Shown: one piece after another, positions 1 through 7,469 of the stretch
How positions within the stretch are numbered: position 1 is the stretch's first letter
Layout: each line of letters opens with the position of its first letter
From: Candidatus Nanopelagicales bacterium
GTDB lineage: Bacteria; Actinomycetota; Actinomycetes; S36-B12; UBA5976
DNA: 47,600 nt
Reading direction: 5' to 3'
Assembly: GCA_016463095.1 (NCBI GenBank)
Contig: JAEMSA010000009.1
Coordinates: forward strand, 1 to 47,600
Made by a program: the position numbers and the translations under genes
The notes under the pieces: generated by a model
The model's database searches: none
What the model was told of the DNA's origin: nothing
What the model saw: only the letters and a program-made list of their open reading frames with translations

Positions 1-6
1 ATTTGC

Positions 7-12
7 TAATGT
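7..12 (+). promoter_or_regulatory. candidate -10 box for carbonic anhydrase (leaderless)
   Basis: TAATGT matches TAnnnT and lies 7 bases before the ATG at 20, with no Shine-Dalgarno sequence in between. The -35 region falls outside the window. Confidence 0.35.
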
Positions 13-19
13 GATTTAT

Positions 20-556
20 ATGCCCCTAAGTGATTCCAGCAAACCTCAAACATTTGATAAAGACGTTTTTGCTGATCTTTTAAAGCACAACCAAAACTTT
101 GTTTCCACATTCCAACATGAGGAATTGACTGGAACAGCTAAAGAAGGTTTAGCAATTGTTACTTGTATGGATTCAAGAATTTCACCTTTGGCTGTGGTGG
201 GAATGAAACCAGGAGATGCCAAGATTTTAAGAAACGCAGGAGCAAGAGTTACCGATGACGTTTTAAGAACTTTGGTTTTAGCAAGTTATCTATTAGGTGT
301 GAAAAGAATTTTGATCATGCCCCACACAGATTGTCGAATGGCCAATGGGGATGAAGCTGCAATTCATGAAAAAATTAGAAAAGAACATGGTGTTGATACC
401 AGAAGTTTAGAATTTAGAACAGTTAGTGATCAAAGAGGTGCACTTATTACTGATGTTATTAGAGTTCGTTCTTACCCATTATTAAATAACGAAGTTGTGG
501 TGGGCGGAGCAATCTATAACGTTTCAACTGGTTTATTAGAACCAGTAGATGCTTAA
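20..556 (+). CDS. beta-class carbonic anhydrase
   Basis: This gene encodes a zinc enzyme interconverting CO2 and bicarbonate in the cytoplasm. Counting from the ATG at 20 (178 aa), the class signature is visible: C49, D51 and R53 in TCMDSRISP, and H102 and C105 in PHTDCRM. These are the expected zinc ligands and the Asp/Arg dyad. The length resembles short actinobacterial enzymes of about 165 aa. A GTG at 11 is in frame. I prefer the ATG at 20 because TAATGT at 7-12 lies 7 bases before it, the same arrangement as at other probable leaderless starts here. The 3' end overlaps the convergent photolyase gene by 4 bases. The promoter is cut by the window edge, so the start is less certain than the function. 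Confidence 0.9.
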   Translation: MPLSDSSKPQTFDKDVFADLLKHNQNFVSTFQHEELTGTAKEGLAIVTCMDSRISPLAVVGMKPGDAKILRNAGARVTDDVLRTLVLASYLLGVKRILIMPHTDCRMANGDEAAIHEKIRKEHGVDTRSLEFRTVSDQRGALITDVIRVRSYPLLNNEVVVGGAIYNVSTGLLEPVDA

Positions 557-2022
557 ATAGTGTTTGATTTTTCTTTCAGTAATTGATCTAAATCTTTTAA
601 TCTCTTTAAACCATTAACTCCTTGGCTCATTCGAGGGTTTTTAGCAAATTTATCTTTGTGGGTGTTTAAGAATTTCCAATAACCTGCCGTAAAAGGACAA
701 GCATCTTTTCCTACTCTGACATCTGGTTTATAAACACAACCACCACAAAAATTACTCATTTTGTTTATGTAGCTGCCACCACTGGTGTAGGGCTTGGTGG
801 ACATTTTTCCACCATCTGCATATTGACTCATTCCGATAACATTTGCAGCCATCACCCAAGGATGACCGTCAATAAATAAACGATCAAACCAATCAACTAA
901 TTCCTGTGGATTTATTCCTTGTTGCATGCACCAATTGCCTAACATCATCAGTCGTTGAATGTGGTGCACCCACGCTCTTTGTTCCAGATCAGAAACAATA
1001 GTTTTCAAACAATTTGCTTTAACGTTTTTGGTATCAAGATTTTCTAACCACTCAGGTAATTTGTTATTTGCTTTTAGATAGTTATTGTCTTTGATGTAGT
1101 TTTCCCCAAATATCCAATACAAGTGCCATACATAATCTCGCCATCCCATTATTTGTCTGATGAATCCTTCAACTGAAGCAATAGGGGCACCATTTTTGTG
1201 TTCTTTTTCTACAGCTTTAATTAGTTTCATAGGATCAAGAAGGCCAATATTTAACGGAGCAGACATTAAAGAATGCGCCATATGCCAATCATTTGTTAAA
1301 GAGGCATCTTCCATGGGACCAAAGGCATTAAGTCTGGTTTCAATAAAGTTTTTAAATACTTTGTTAGCTTCAGCTTCAGTTGCAGCAAACTCACGTAATT
1401 CATCCTTGCCAATGAATACATAACCATCTTTTTCTAAGTCGTTTATTCTCTTTCGGGCAATCTTGTCTATTTCGTCTTCCACTGGATAATAAGCTTTTTT
1501 TAGATCTAGTTTGGTTTGGTTTTTTGGTGGAGATTGACGGTTATCAGCATCAAAGTTCCATTGACCACCTATGGGTTCATCATGGGCATCAACCAATACG
1601 GAATGTAAAACCCGAGCGTGACGATAGAAATCTTCAAGGCGAAGTCTTTTATCTTTTCGGGGTTCAAACCATTGAGCAAATTCTTTTTCACTAGTTACGA
1701 AACCTCGAGAGGCAAGCTTTTCGAAGTTATCTTTATTCATAAAAGCTTTGCGATTAGCAAAACTTGTGGGGGCGATAACTGAGGCTTTTTCTTTGAAATT
1801 GTTAGCAAAATCAAGTACTGATTCACATTCAACTATTTGGCAACGAGCACCTAGTTCTTCTTTTTTATGCAATATGGCACTTAACCACCATTGAGCTTTT
1901 GCTCTATGCATTTTTCTTTTCCATAAGTCTTGGAAAGGAACCAGAATTACTATTTCACCTTGGTGATCATTATGGAAATGAGAACCTAATTGATCGGGAA
2001 GAAGAATTCTTATATTTGACAT
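553..2022 (-). CDS. Fe-S bacterial cryptochrome/(6-4) photolyase family protein
   Basis: This 489-aa protein opens with the RILLPDQLG start typical of the photolyase-related family COG3046, whose characterised members repair (6-4) photoproducts or act as blue-light receptors using FAD, a lumazine-type antenna and a [4Fe-4S] cluster. Four cysteines, C338, C426, C429 and C442, have spacings of 88, 3 and 13, identical to the cluster ligands I recall for Agrobacterium PhrB (C350/C438/C441/C454). A strong AAAGGA ribosome site precedes the ATG. It is the last gene of a leftward operon, 27 bases after the TrmH-type gene, and overlaps the carbonic anhydrase end by 4 bases. Whether it repairs DNA or signals cannot be decided from sequence alone; repair is more likely. 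Confidence 0.9.
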   Translation of the reverse strand: MSNIRILLPDQLGSHFHNDHQGEIVILVPFQDLWKRKMHRAKAQWWLSAILHKKEELGARCQIVECESVLDFANNFKEKASVIAPTSFANRKAFMNKDNFEKLASRGFVTSEKEFAQWFEPRKDKRLRLEDFYRHARVLHSVLVDAHDEPIGGQWNFDADNRQSPPKNQTKLDLKKAYYPVEDEIDKIARKRINDLEKDGYVFIGKDELREFAATEAEANKVFKNFIETRLNAFGPMEDASLTNDWHMAHSLMSAPLNIGLLDPMKLIKAVEKEHKNGAPIASVEGFIRQIMGWRDYVWHLYWIFGENYIKDNNYLKANNKLPEWLENLDTKNVKANCLKTIVSDLEQRAWVHHIQRLMMLGNWCMQQGINPQELVDWFDRLFIDGHPWVMAANVIGMSQYADGGKMSTKPYTSGGSYINKMSNFCGGCVYKPDVRVGKDACPFTAGYWKFLNTHKDKFAKNPRMSQGVNGLKRLKDLDQLLKEKSNTI

Positions 2023-2049
2023 CAGTTCTGTTCCTTTTGAATAATTGAT

Positions 2050-2724
2050 CTATTTATTTAAGTGCTGCATTGCCCAGGCATACATCGCAATAGCACCAGC
2101 AGCCGAAGCATTCATTGATCTTGTGGAACCATATTGTCTGATTGCATACGTTACCTCACACATAGCAATTGCTGCATCTGTTAATCCAGGTCCTTCTTGA
2201 CCAAAAAGTAATGCACAAGGATTAGGTAATGTGGCAGATTCTAATTCTTTAGAACCTTCCACGTTATCAATACCAATGATGGGCACATTGTTTTCTTTAG
2301 CCCAGTTAGCAAAATCTTGTGGGGTGGGATGGTGATGCAGATGTAGGTATCTATCGGTAACCATGGCACCTCTTTTATTCCAATCACGTTTGCCAATGAT
2401 GTGTACACCTTCAGCATTAAAAGCATTAGCAGTTCTCACAACAGATCCAATATTTAAATCATGTTGCCAATTCTCAATTGCAATATGTAAAGGATGGCGA
2501 CTTTTATCTAATTCTTTAACAATTGCTGCCACCGACCAATAACGATATTGATCTAAAATATTTCTTTTATCACCATTTTCTAAATATTCAGGATCGTATT
2601 GTTCCCCTGTTGGCCAAGGCAAAGGATGAGGACCAACACCAACAACTGGATAAAATTCACCAGCTTGAACTTCAGTTCGATCCCCAAGATCTGGTCTGTT
2701 AACTATGTATTCTTCGCTATCCAT
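2050..2724 (-). CDS. TrmH/SpoU family RNA 2'-O-methyltransferase
   Basis: This 224-aa protein is a SPOUT-class, SAM-dependent RNA ribose methyltransferase. The three family motifs appear in order: NIGSVVRTANAF (motif 1, substrate and catalytic Arg), LLFGQEGPGL (motif 2) and STRSMNASAAGAIAMY (motif 3, trefoil-knot SAM site). The first 75 or so residues form an extension of unknown role. A tRNA or 23S rRNA substrate cannot be chosen from the sequence. The gene starts 6 bases after the homocysteine methyltransferase stop, so the two are almost certainly cotranscribed; a supply of methionine and hence SAM is a possible, unproven link. Confidence 0.88.
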   Translation of the reverse strand: MDSEEYIVNRPDLGDRTEVQAGEFYPVVGVGPHPLPWPTGEQYDPEYLENGDKRNILDQYRYWSVAAIVKELDKSRHPLHIAIENWQHDLNIGSVVRTANAFNAEGVHIIGKRDWNKRGAMVTDRYLHLHHHPTPQDFANWAKENNVPIIGIDNVEGSKELESATLPNPCALLFGQEGPGLTDAAIAMCEVTYAIRQYGSTRSMNASAAGAIAMYAWAMQHLNK

Positions 2725-2730
2725 TAATGA

Positions 2731-3612
2731 CTATTTAACAGCTTCACTAATTGATTTGGTGTGAATAGGTGTGGAACCACAACAAGAACCAATCACATTG
2801 ACACCAAAAGATTTCATTTCTTTGGCATATTTTGCCATTTCTTCAGGGGTACCATCATAAATAAATTCATCTCCCACAAGTTTTGGTAAACCTGCATTTG
2901 ATTGAGTCATGATGTATGTGCCCTCATGTCTGGCATTTGTTAATTCTTGCGCTATGACTTTCATTTCATCAGTACCACGACCACAATTTGCACCTATAAG
3001 TCTTACCCCTAAGGCAGAAATTGTTTTCACAGCTGTTTCTGGTTTAACACCCATCATGGTTCTTAAATTGGTGTCAAAAGAAAAAGTTACCGCAATTGGT
3101 AAACCAGGGGCAAATTCTTGAGCAGCTTTTACAGCAGCTTCAACTTCACTTAGATCACTCATGGTTTCAATTAAGATTCCATCAACACCACCTGCAACTA
3201 AACCTTTAATTTGTTCAGCAAATATTTCTTTGGCAGTATCAATTGTTAATACACCCATTGGTTCCATTAGTTCACCACTTGGACCAATATCGCCCATGAC
3301 AAAACAGTTTGGATATTTGCTAGCAACTTTTTTAGCTAACTCTGCTGCTGCTTTATTTAGTTCAAAAACTCTTTCTTCTAATTGGTGCATTTGTAATCTC
3401 GGTTTAGTGCCACCAAAAGTATTAGTGGTTAAAAGGTTGGCACCATTTTTGGCGTACTGATCAAGAATGTCAGCAACTTTGTCTGCATGATCCACATTCC
3501 ATAATTCAGGTGCACCACCATCGATTAAACCTGCATCTTGCAACATGGTGCCCATGGCACCATCACTTATTAAAGTTTGACCTTGATCCAATAATTCATA
3601 AATATTTGCCAT
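2731..3612 (-). CDS. homocysteine S-methyltransferase (single-domain, zinc-dependent)
   Basis: This is a stand-alone homocysteine-binding methyltransferase barrel (COG0646 type, as in the N-terminal module of MetH and in BHMT). It transfers a methyl group to homocysteine to form methionine. The zinc ligands are visible as C210 in GANCGRG and C277/C278 in GSCCGST, and the N-terminus carries the ISDGAMGTMLQ motif. No folate- or cobalamin-binding domain is attached, so the donor could be a betaine-type compound, S-methylmethionine, or a separate corrinoid protein. An in-frame TTG lies at 3630, but GACGGAG sits just inside it and 9 bases before the ATG at 3612, so I take the ATG (293 aa). It lies in an operon with the PF13769-like gene upstream and the TrmH-type gene downstream. 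Confidence 0.87.
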   Translation of the reverse strand: MANIYELLDQGQTLISDGAMGTMLQDAGLIDGGAPELWNVDHADKVADILDQYAKNGANLLTTNTFGGTKPRLQMHQLEERVFELNKAAAELAKKVASKYPNCFVMGDIGPSGELMEPMGVLTIDTAKEIFAEQIKGLVAGGVDGILIETMSDLSEVEAAVKAAQEFAPGLPIAVTFSFDTNLRTMMGVKPETAVKTISALGVRLIGANCGRGTDEMKVIAQELTNARHEGTYIMTQSNAGLPKLVGDEFIYDGTPEEMAKYAKEMKSFGVNVIGSCCGSTPIHTKSISEAVK

Positions 3613-3636
3613 AAAAGTTTTCTCCGTCAATGATAA

Positions 3637-3939
3637 TTAGTTTTGTTTTGGTCCTAATTCATCAAGCACTGCAGCGAGGCGAGCCTCGGAGAAATCATTC
3701 TCTATTCCAGCAACAACTTGTTCCACAATTGTAGCCGGATCACCTTCCATTGAAATCCATTCAGATCGTGTCCATCCGTCCATATATGAATCAGCATCAG
3801 ATTCACCTAGTCTCATGGCCGCTTCATCTATTGCTTCTTGAAATCTCATCGGCAATTGGTTTTTAACAATTTTGTCACCTTCACGGGCTACCACCATGGA
3901 AGGGATTACTCGCCAACTGGTTATTTGATATTCGCTCAT
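3637..3939 (-). CDS. PF13769-like small protein ('virulence factor' family in name only)
   Basis: This 100-aa soluble protein resembles, from memory, the small Pfam family PF13769. The diagnostic stretch is an N-terminal TSWRVIPSMVVA strand followed by RFQEAIDEAAMRLG and SYMDGWTR. The family name is historical; no virulence role is implied. I recall homologues next to methylene-THF reductase and corrinoid or betaine methyltransferase genes in marine bacteria, which fits the homocysteine methyltransferase 24 bases downstream here. The ATG at 3939 directly abuts the TAA of a 35-codon ORF and has no clear ribosome site, so translation is probably coupled. It may be an accessory factor in methyl transfer, which is inference. 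No catalytic motif is recognisable. Confidence 0.65.
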   Translation of the reverse strand: MSEYQITSWRVIPSMVVAREGDKIVKNQLPMRFQEAIDEAAMRLGESDADSYMDGWTRSEWISMEGDPATIVEQVVAGIENDFSEARLAAVLDELGPKQN

Positions 3940-4047
3940 TTAAATATTATCCACTGCATTGGCAATAATTGCATCATGAATAAATTGAGCTAGCCCTGAA
4001 GCACGTTTCTCATAGTTTTGTTTAAATTGGTCAGCCATAACATTCAT
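3940..4047 (-). CDS. unrecognised 35-aa ORF heading the methyltransferase operon
   Basis: A short reading frame of 35 codons plus TAA begins with ATG at 4047. It is preceded by GGAGGG with a 5-base spacer, the best Shine-Dalgarno sequence in this part of the window. Its stop is followed immediately by the ATG of the PF13769-like gene. The product begins MNVMADQFKQNYEKRASGL and looks like one amphipathic helix followed by a hydrophobic-acidic tail. I do not recognise it. It could be a true microprotein, a leader peptide that couples translation to the next gene, or the remnant tail of a larger lost gene. The perfect junction and strong ribosome site argue that it is translated. Confidence 0.55.
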   Translation of the reverse strand: MNVMADQFKQNYEKRASGLAQFIHDAIIANAVDNI

Positions 4048-4109
4048 CAAAGCCCTCCGTAGGGGTTAAAGCAGTTGACATGTTTCAAAGTATACAAACA
4101 CATAATGGG

Positions 4110-4202
4110 TAGAGTTATTTTATGAACTTCAAAACCAGAAGAATAGTCACATTACTTGTGTTATTTGGTCTAGTTATCGCCGTTTTAATTCAAGCAATCT
4201 AG
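4110..4202 (+). CDS. possible 26-aa single-pass membrane microprotein
   Basis: ATG at 4122 opens a 26-codon frame ending at TAG 4202. The product has a basic start (MNFKTRRIV) and about 18 uninterrupted mostly hydrophobic residues, the look of a small membrane peptide. TAGAGT at 4110-4115 lies exactly 6 bases before the ATG, the arrangement shared by probable leaderless genes in this window, and the feature span includes that box. It overlaps the end of the convergent XRE gene by 29 bases. With so few codons, chance remains a serious alternative. Confidence 0.33.
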
Positions 4203-4455
4203 GCAGCTTTCTGTGTGCCATGGGAAGTAGTAATTCGTAGGCATCAATTTTTAAAGCATCGGCAATGGCCCACAACAAATCCAACGAAGGCGACAGATGC
4301 CCATTTTCAATTCTAGAAATAGATTTACGATCAATCTCTGCTATTTCAGCTAATCTTTCTTGACTTAATCTTGCTGTTAATCTTAAAGACTTAATACATC
4401 TTCCAAACGAGATTCTTCTCTGAAGGATTTCTGCATCAAGTAAAGTCATGGGCAA
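4174..4455 (-). CDS. XRE-family helix-turn-helix regulator
   Basis: This 93-aa protein is essentially one HTH_XRE DNA-binding domain. From about residue 15, SFGRCIKSLRLTARLSQERL leads into AEIAEIDRKSISRIENG and the helix-4 region SPSLDLLWAIADAL. There is no sensor or oligomerisation domain beyond a short basic tail. AGGAG lies 6 bases before a TTG at 4455 and 12 bases before an ATG at 4449, so the TTG start is slightly favoured. It sits 62 bases downstream of serC in the same direction, or may have its own promoter. Its target is unknown; the neighbouring metabolic operons are candidates. Confidence 0.8.
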   Translation of the reverse strand: MPMTLLDAEILQRRISFGRCIKSLRLTARLSQERLAEIAEIDRKSISRIENGHLSPSLDLLWAIADALKIDAYELLLPMAHRKLPRLLELKRR

Positions 4456-4517
4456 ATAATACTCCTAATAATTATCCAAATCAACGATAATTTAAATATC
4501 TAAAGAGGAAAACTAGA

Positions 4518-5639
4518 CTAAAGCTGCTCCACAATCCAATCAATGCAAGCACTTAAAGCCTGCACATCGCTTAACTCCACTGATGGGAAAGCACCAATTC
4601 TTATTTGGTTTTTACCCAGTTTTCGATAGGAATCTGTATCAACAATTCCATTAGCTCTTAAAATTGCTGATATTTCTAAAGCATCAATAGAGTCAATAAA
4701 ATCAATTGTTGCTACCACAGTTGATCTGAGTTCTTTTCTTTCCACAAATGGTTTAGCAAAATCTCTAAGTTCAGCCCAATTATATAAATAATCTGTTGAT
4801 TGTTTTGATTTATTACTTGACCAAGTAAGACCACCTTGTTGGTTAAACCAAGAAACTTGATTTTCAAACATATGAATAGTTGCAAGTGCTGGAGTGTTAT
4901 AGGTCTGTTGCAAACGAGAATTCTCTAAGGCAATAGACAAATCCAAAAACGGTGGCATCCATCTATTAGTTGCCTTGATTTCATTAATTCTTGCTATTGC
5001 TGCTGGACTCATTAATGCGGTGAAGAAACCACCATCTGAACCAAAAGATTTTTGGGGCGCAAAATAATAAACATCAAATTCTTGCGGATCAACCATTGAT
5101 CCACCGGCGGCAGAAGTTGCATCAACTAAATGCAAACCTGCAGCTTTTGGTCTCTTAACTTCCTTCATAACTCCAGTGCTGGTTTCGTTATGTGCTGTGG
5201 CATAAACATCAAATGCATCACTTGGCTGATAATCAGGAGCATCTCCTGGTTCAGCCTTGATGATCTCAATATTTTTCAAAAACGGTGCAGCTTGAGCAGC
5301 CACCCCAAATTTGTTGGAAAATTCACCAAAAGATAAAAATTGGGCGTTTTCTTTTATCAAACCAAATATGGCGGCATCCCAGAAAGCAGTGGCGCCCCCA
5401 TTTCCAATTACTACTTCATAATCACTGGGTAAATTAAATAACTGAGTTAAACCTTCTCTTAAAGACTTAACAACATCGCGCACAGTTTTTTGTCGATGAG
5501 AAGTTCCTAAAAATCCAGGATTGGAGGCAACCAAAGCTGCTAATTGAGTTGTTCTTATTTTTGAGGGACCAGAACCAAATCTTGAATCTTTTGGTTTTAG
5601 ATTCTCAGGAATTACTAAATTAGGAATCTCTTTACCCAT
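4518..5639 (-). CDS. serC: phosphoserine aminotransferase
   Basis: This is a PLP-dependent class V aminotransferase that converts 3-phosphohydroxypyruvate and glutamate to phosphoserine in serine synthesis. The 373-aa length and the opening RFGSGPSKIRTTQL are typical of the actinobacterial SerC subgroup. The PLP lysine is K197 in YYFAPQKSFGS, and the preceding LVDATSAAGG holds the conserved Asp that contacts the cofactor. It follows the citrate synthase stop by 2 bases and is therefore cotranscribed with it, linking the TCA cycle and amino-acid supply. A PLP-salvage gene (pdxH) is divergently transcribed from the head of the same operon, perhaps by coincidence. Confidence 0.93.
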   Translation of the reverse strand: MGKEIPNLVIPENLKPKDSRFGSGPSKIRTTQLAALVASNPGFLGTSHRQKTVRDVVKSLREGLTQLFNLPSDYEVVIGNGGATAFWDAAIFGLIKENAQFLSFGEFSNKFGVAAQAAPFLKNIEIIKAEPGDAPDYQPSDAFDVYATAHNETSTGVMKEVKRPKAAGLHLVDATSAAGGSMVDPQEFDVYYFAPQKSFGSDGGFFTALMSPAAIARINEIKATNRWMPPFLDLSIALENSRLQQTYNTPALATIHMFENQVSWFNQQGGLTWSSNKSKQSTDYLYNWAELRDFAKPFVERKELRSTVVATIDFIDSIDALEISAILRANGIVDTDSYRKLGKNQIRIGAFPSVELSDVQALSACIDWIVEQL

Positions 5640-5641
5640 GT

Positions 5642-6748
5642 TTAATAAGTAGGAATTATTTTGTCTGAAAAACCTGCGACGGTGTCAGCATCTCTAGGGC
5701 CTTTACCAATGTAAGTAGCTGAAGGTCGAACAAGTTTGCCGGTGTTTTTTTGTTCCAAAATGTGTGCTGACCATCCAGCTAAACGTGCACAAGTAAACAT
5801 GGAGGTAAACATGTGAGCTGGAACTTGGGCGTAATCCAAAACAATGGCAGCCCAGAATTCAACGTTTGTTTCCAGAACACGTTCGGGATGTCTTTCATGC
5901 AATTCTTTCAAAGCTGCTTTTTCTAAAGCTTCAGCAATTTCAAAACGAGGAGCATTCAATTCTTTAGCTGTTCTTCTTAATACCTTGGCTCTTGGATCTT
6001 GTGCTCTATAAACACGGTGACCAAAACCCATCAATCTTTCTTTAGAGTCAAGCAAATTCTTAATATAAGTAGTGGGATCAATTCCTTTTTCAATATCTTC
6101 AATCATGTGTAACACCCGACTTGGTGCTCCACCATGAAGTGGTCCACTCATAGCACCAATTGCACCAGAAATTGCAGCTGCTACATCGGCACCAGTTGAT
6201 GCAATTACTCTTGCTGTAAAAGTGGAAGCATTCATGCCATGTTCTGCTGCTGAAACAAAATAAGCATCAACTGCTTTGACATGATTTGGATCTGGTTCAC
6301 CGCGCCATCTCTTCATAAATCTTTCCACCGCAGTTTTAGAATCTGTGATGTGTGCTTCTGAAACTGGAGTTTGATCTCCACGAGCAGATTGTGCAACATA
6401 CATCAAAGCTGTGGCAGTTGTTCTTGCTAAGTCTTCTCTAATTTGTACATGATCAATATCTAACATTGGTTTTAATTTCCAACGTGCCCCTAATTGAGCA
6501 ACAGAAGATTGCACATCAACACGAGTGTCACCTGTGTTACAAGGAATTTGGTGCACATCTGGAATTGGTAAACCTGGAGCAAAATTATCGTCAACTAACA
6601 ATCCCCATACGGGACCAAATGAAACTCGACCAACTAAATCTTCAATGTCAACACCGCGATAACGAAGTGCGCCACCTTCACGATCTGGTTCGGCGATAGT
6701 GGTTTCAAACGCAATAATTCCTTCAAGACCGGGAACGAAATCTGCCAA
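5642..6748 (-). CDS. citrate synthase (actinobacterial short type)
   Basis: This enzyme condenses oxaloacetate and acetyl-CoA to citrate at the entry of the TCA cycle. The 368-aa protein shows the expected histidines: H170 in AAEHGMNAST, H205 in SGPLHGGAPS and H244 in GFGHRVYRAQDPRAK. It is of the short, dimeric type seen as the second citrate synthase (CitA-like) in mycobacteria; a 2-methylcitrate synthase activity cannot be excluded. The start is a TTG at 6748 supported by AGAAGG about 7 bases upstream. It heads an operon with serC and is divergent from pdxH, with only 73 bases between the starts. Confidence 0.93.
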   Translation of the reverse strand: MADFVPGLEGIIAFETTIAEPDREGGALRYRGVDIEDLVGRVSFGPVWGLLVDDNFAPGLPIPDVHQIPCNTGDTRVDVQSSVAQLGARWKLKPMLDIDHVQIREDLARTTATALMYVAQSARGDQTPVSEAHITDSKTAVERFMKRWRGEPDPNHVKAVDAYFVSAAEHGMNASTFTARVIASTGADVAAAISGAIGAMSGPLHGGAPSRVLHMIEDIEKGIDPTTYIKNLLDSKERLMGFGHRVYRAQDPRAKVLRRTAKELNAPRFEIAEALEKAALKELHERHPERVLETNVEFWAAIVLDYAQVPAHMFTSMFTCARLAGWSAHILEQKNTGKLVRPSATYIGKGPRDADTVAGFSDKIIPTY

Positions 6749-6821
6749 TTCACACCTTCTTGTTGAGGAGTTGCACTATCTCTATCTTTCCCTAAAGCAT
6801 CCAACATGGTGGAATCGGGTT

Positions 6822-7469
6822 ATGTCTGATTCCACACAATGGTTTGAATCTTTAAGAGTCTCCTATGAACAAGGTGAACTAAACGAGAGTGACATAAACC
6901 AAGACCCATTACAGCAGTTTAATAACTGGTTACAAGCAGCAATCGAGAACCAAGTTCCTGAACCAAACGCCATGGTGCTGGCCACAGTTAACCAAGATGG
7001 ACAACCTGGTGCTCGTAACGTATTACTTAAATCAGCTGATGAGAATGGATTTATTTTCTTTAGCAACAAAGGTTCTGATAAAGCATCTGATTTAAAACAA
7101 AACCCTAATTGCACGCTTTTATTTTCCTGGTTAAGCCAACACCGCCAAGTGATAGTAAAAGGAAAAGCCAGCGAAATCAGCACAGCAGAATCAAATGAAT
7201 ATTTTCAAACCAGACCATATGGTTCAAGAATTAGTGCCTGGGTAAGTGAACAATCACAAGTAATAAACAACAGAGAAGAATTAGAAATAAGAGTAAAAGA
7301 ATTTATGGACAAATATCCAGAAAATGTGCCGATGCCAGATTATTGGGGCGGATATTTAGTTAAACCTGAAACTATCGAATTCTGGCAAGGCAGACCTTCT
7401 AGATTGCATGATCGAATTAGATTTACCAAAAAAGGTAACGCTTGGACTATTGAGAGAATTTCTCCGTAA
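6822..7469 (+). CDS. pdxH: pyridoxamine 5'-phosphate oxidase
   Basis: This FMN enzyme oxidises pyridoxamine- or pyridoxine-5'-phosphate to PLP, the cofactor for SerC and IlvA in this window. The 215-aa product from ATG 6822 has the normal PdxH layout: an N-terminal YEQGELNESDINQDPLQQF arm, the FMN-binding core with MVLATVNQDGQPGARNVLLK, and the C-terminal PETIEFWQGRPSRLHDR signature. The frame is open for 41 codons upstream, but those codons overlap the divergent citrate synthase start and do not resemble PdxH. GGTGGAA lies 8 bases before the ATG. The 3' end overlaps the convergent photolyase gene by 23 bases. Confidence 0.93.
   Translation: MSDSTQWFESLRVSYEQGELNESDINQDPLQQFNNWLQAAIENQVPEPNAMVLATVNQDGQPGARNVLLKSADENGFIFFSNKGSDKASDLKQNPNCTLLFSWLSQHRQVIVKGKASEISTAESNEYFQTRPYGSRISAWVSEQSQVINNREELEIRVKEFMDKYPENVPMPDYWGGYLVKPETIEFWQGRPSRLHDRIRFTKKGNAWTIERISP

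Noticed and set aside
4075-4106. TTGACA (4075-4080) with CATAAT (4101-4106) as a promoter for the 26-aa ORF
   Set aside because: The spacing is 20 bases, too long for a normal promoter, and TAGAGT at 4110 fits the leaderless pattern better. Not called.
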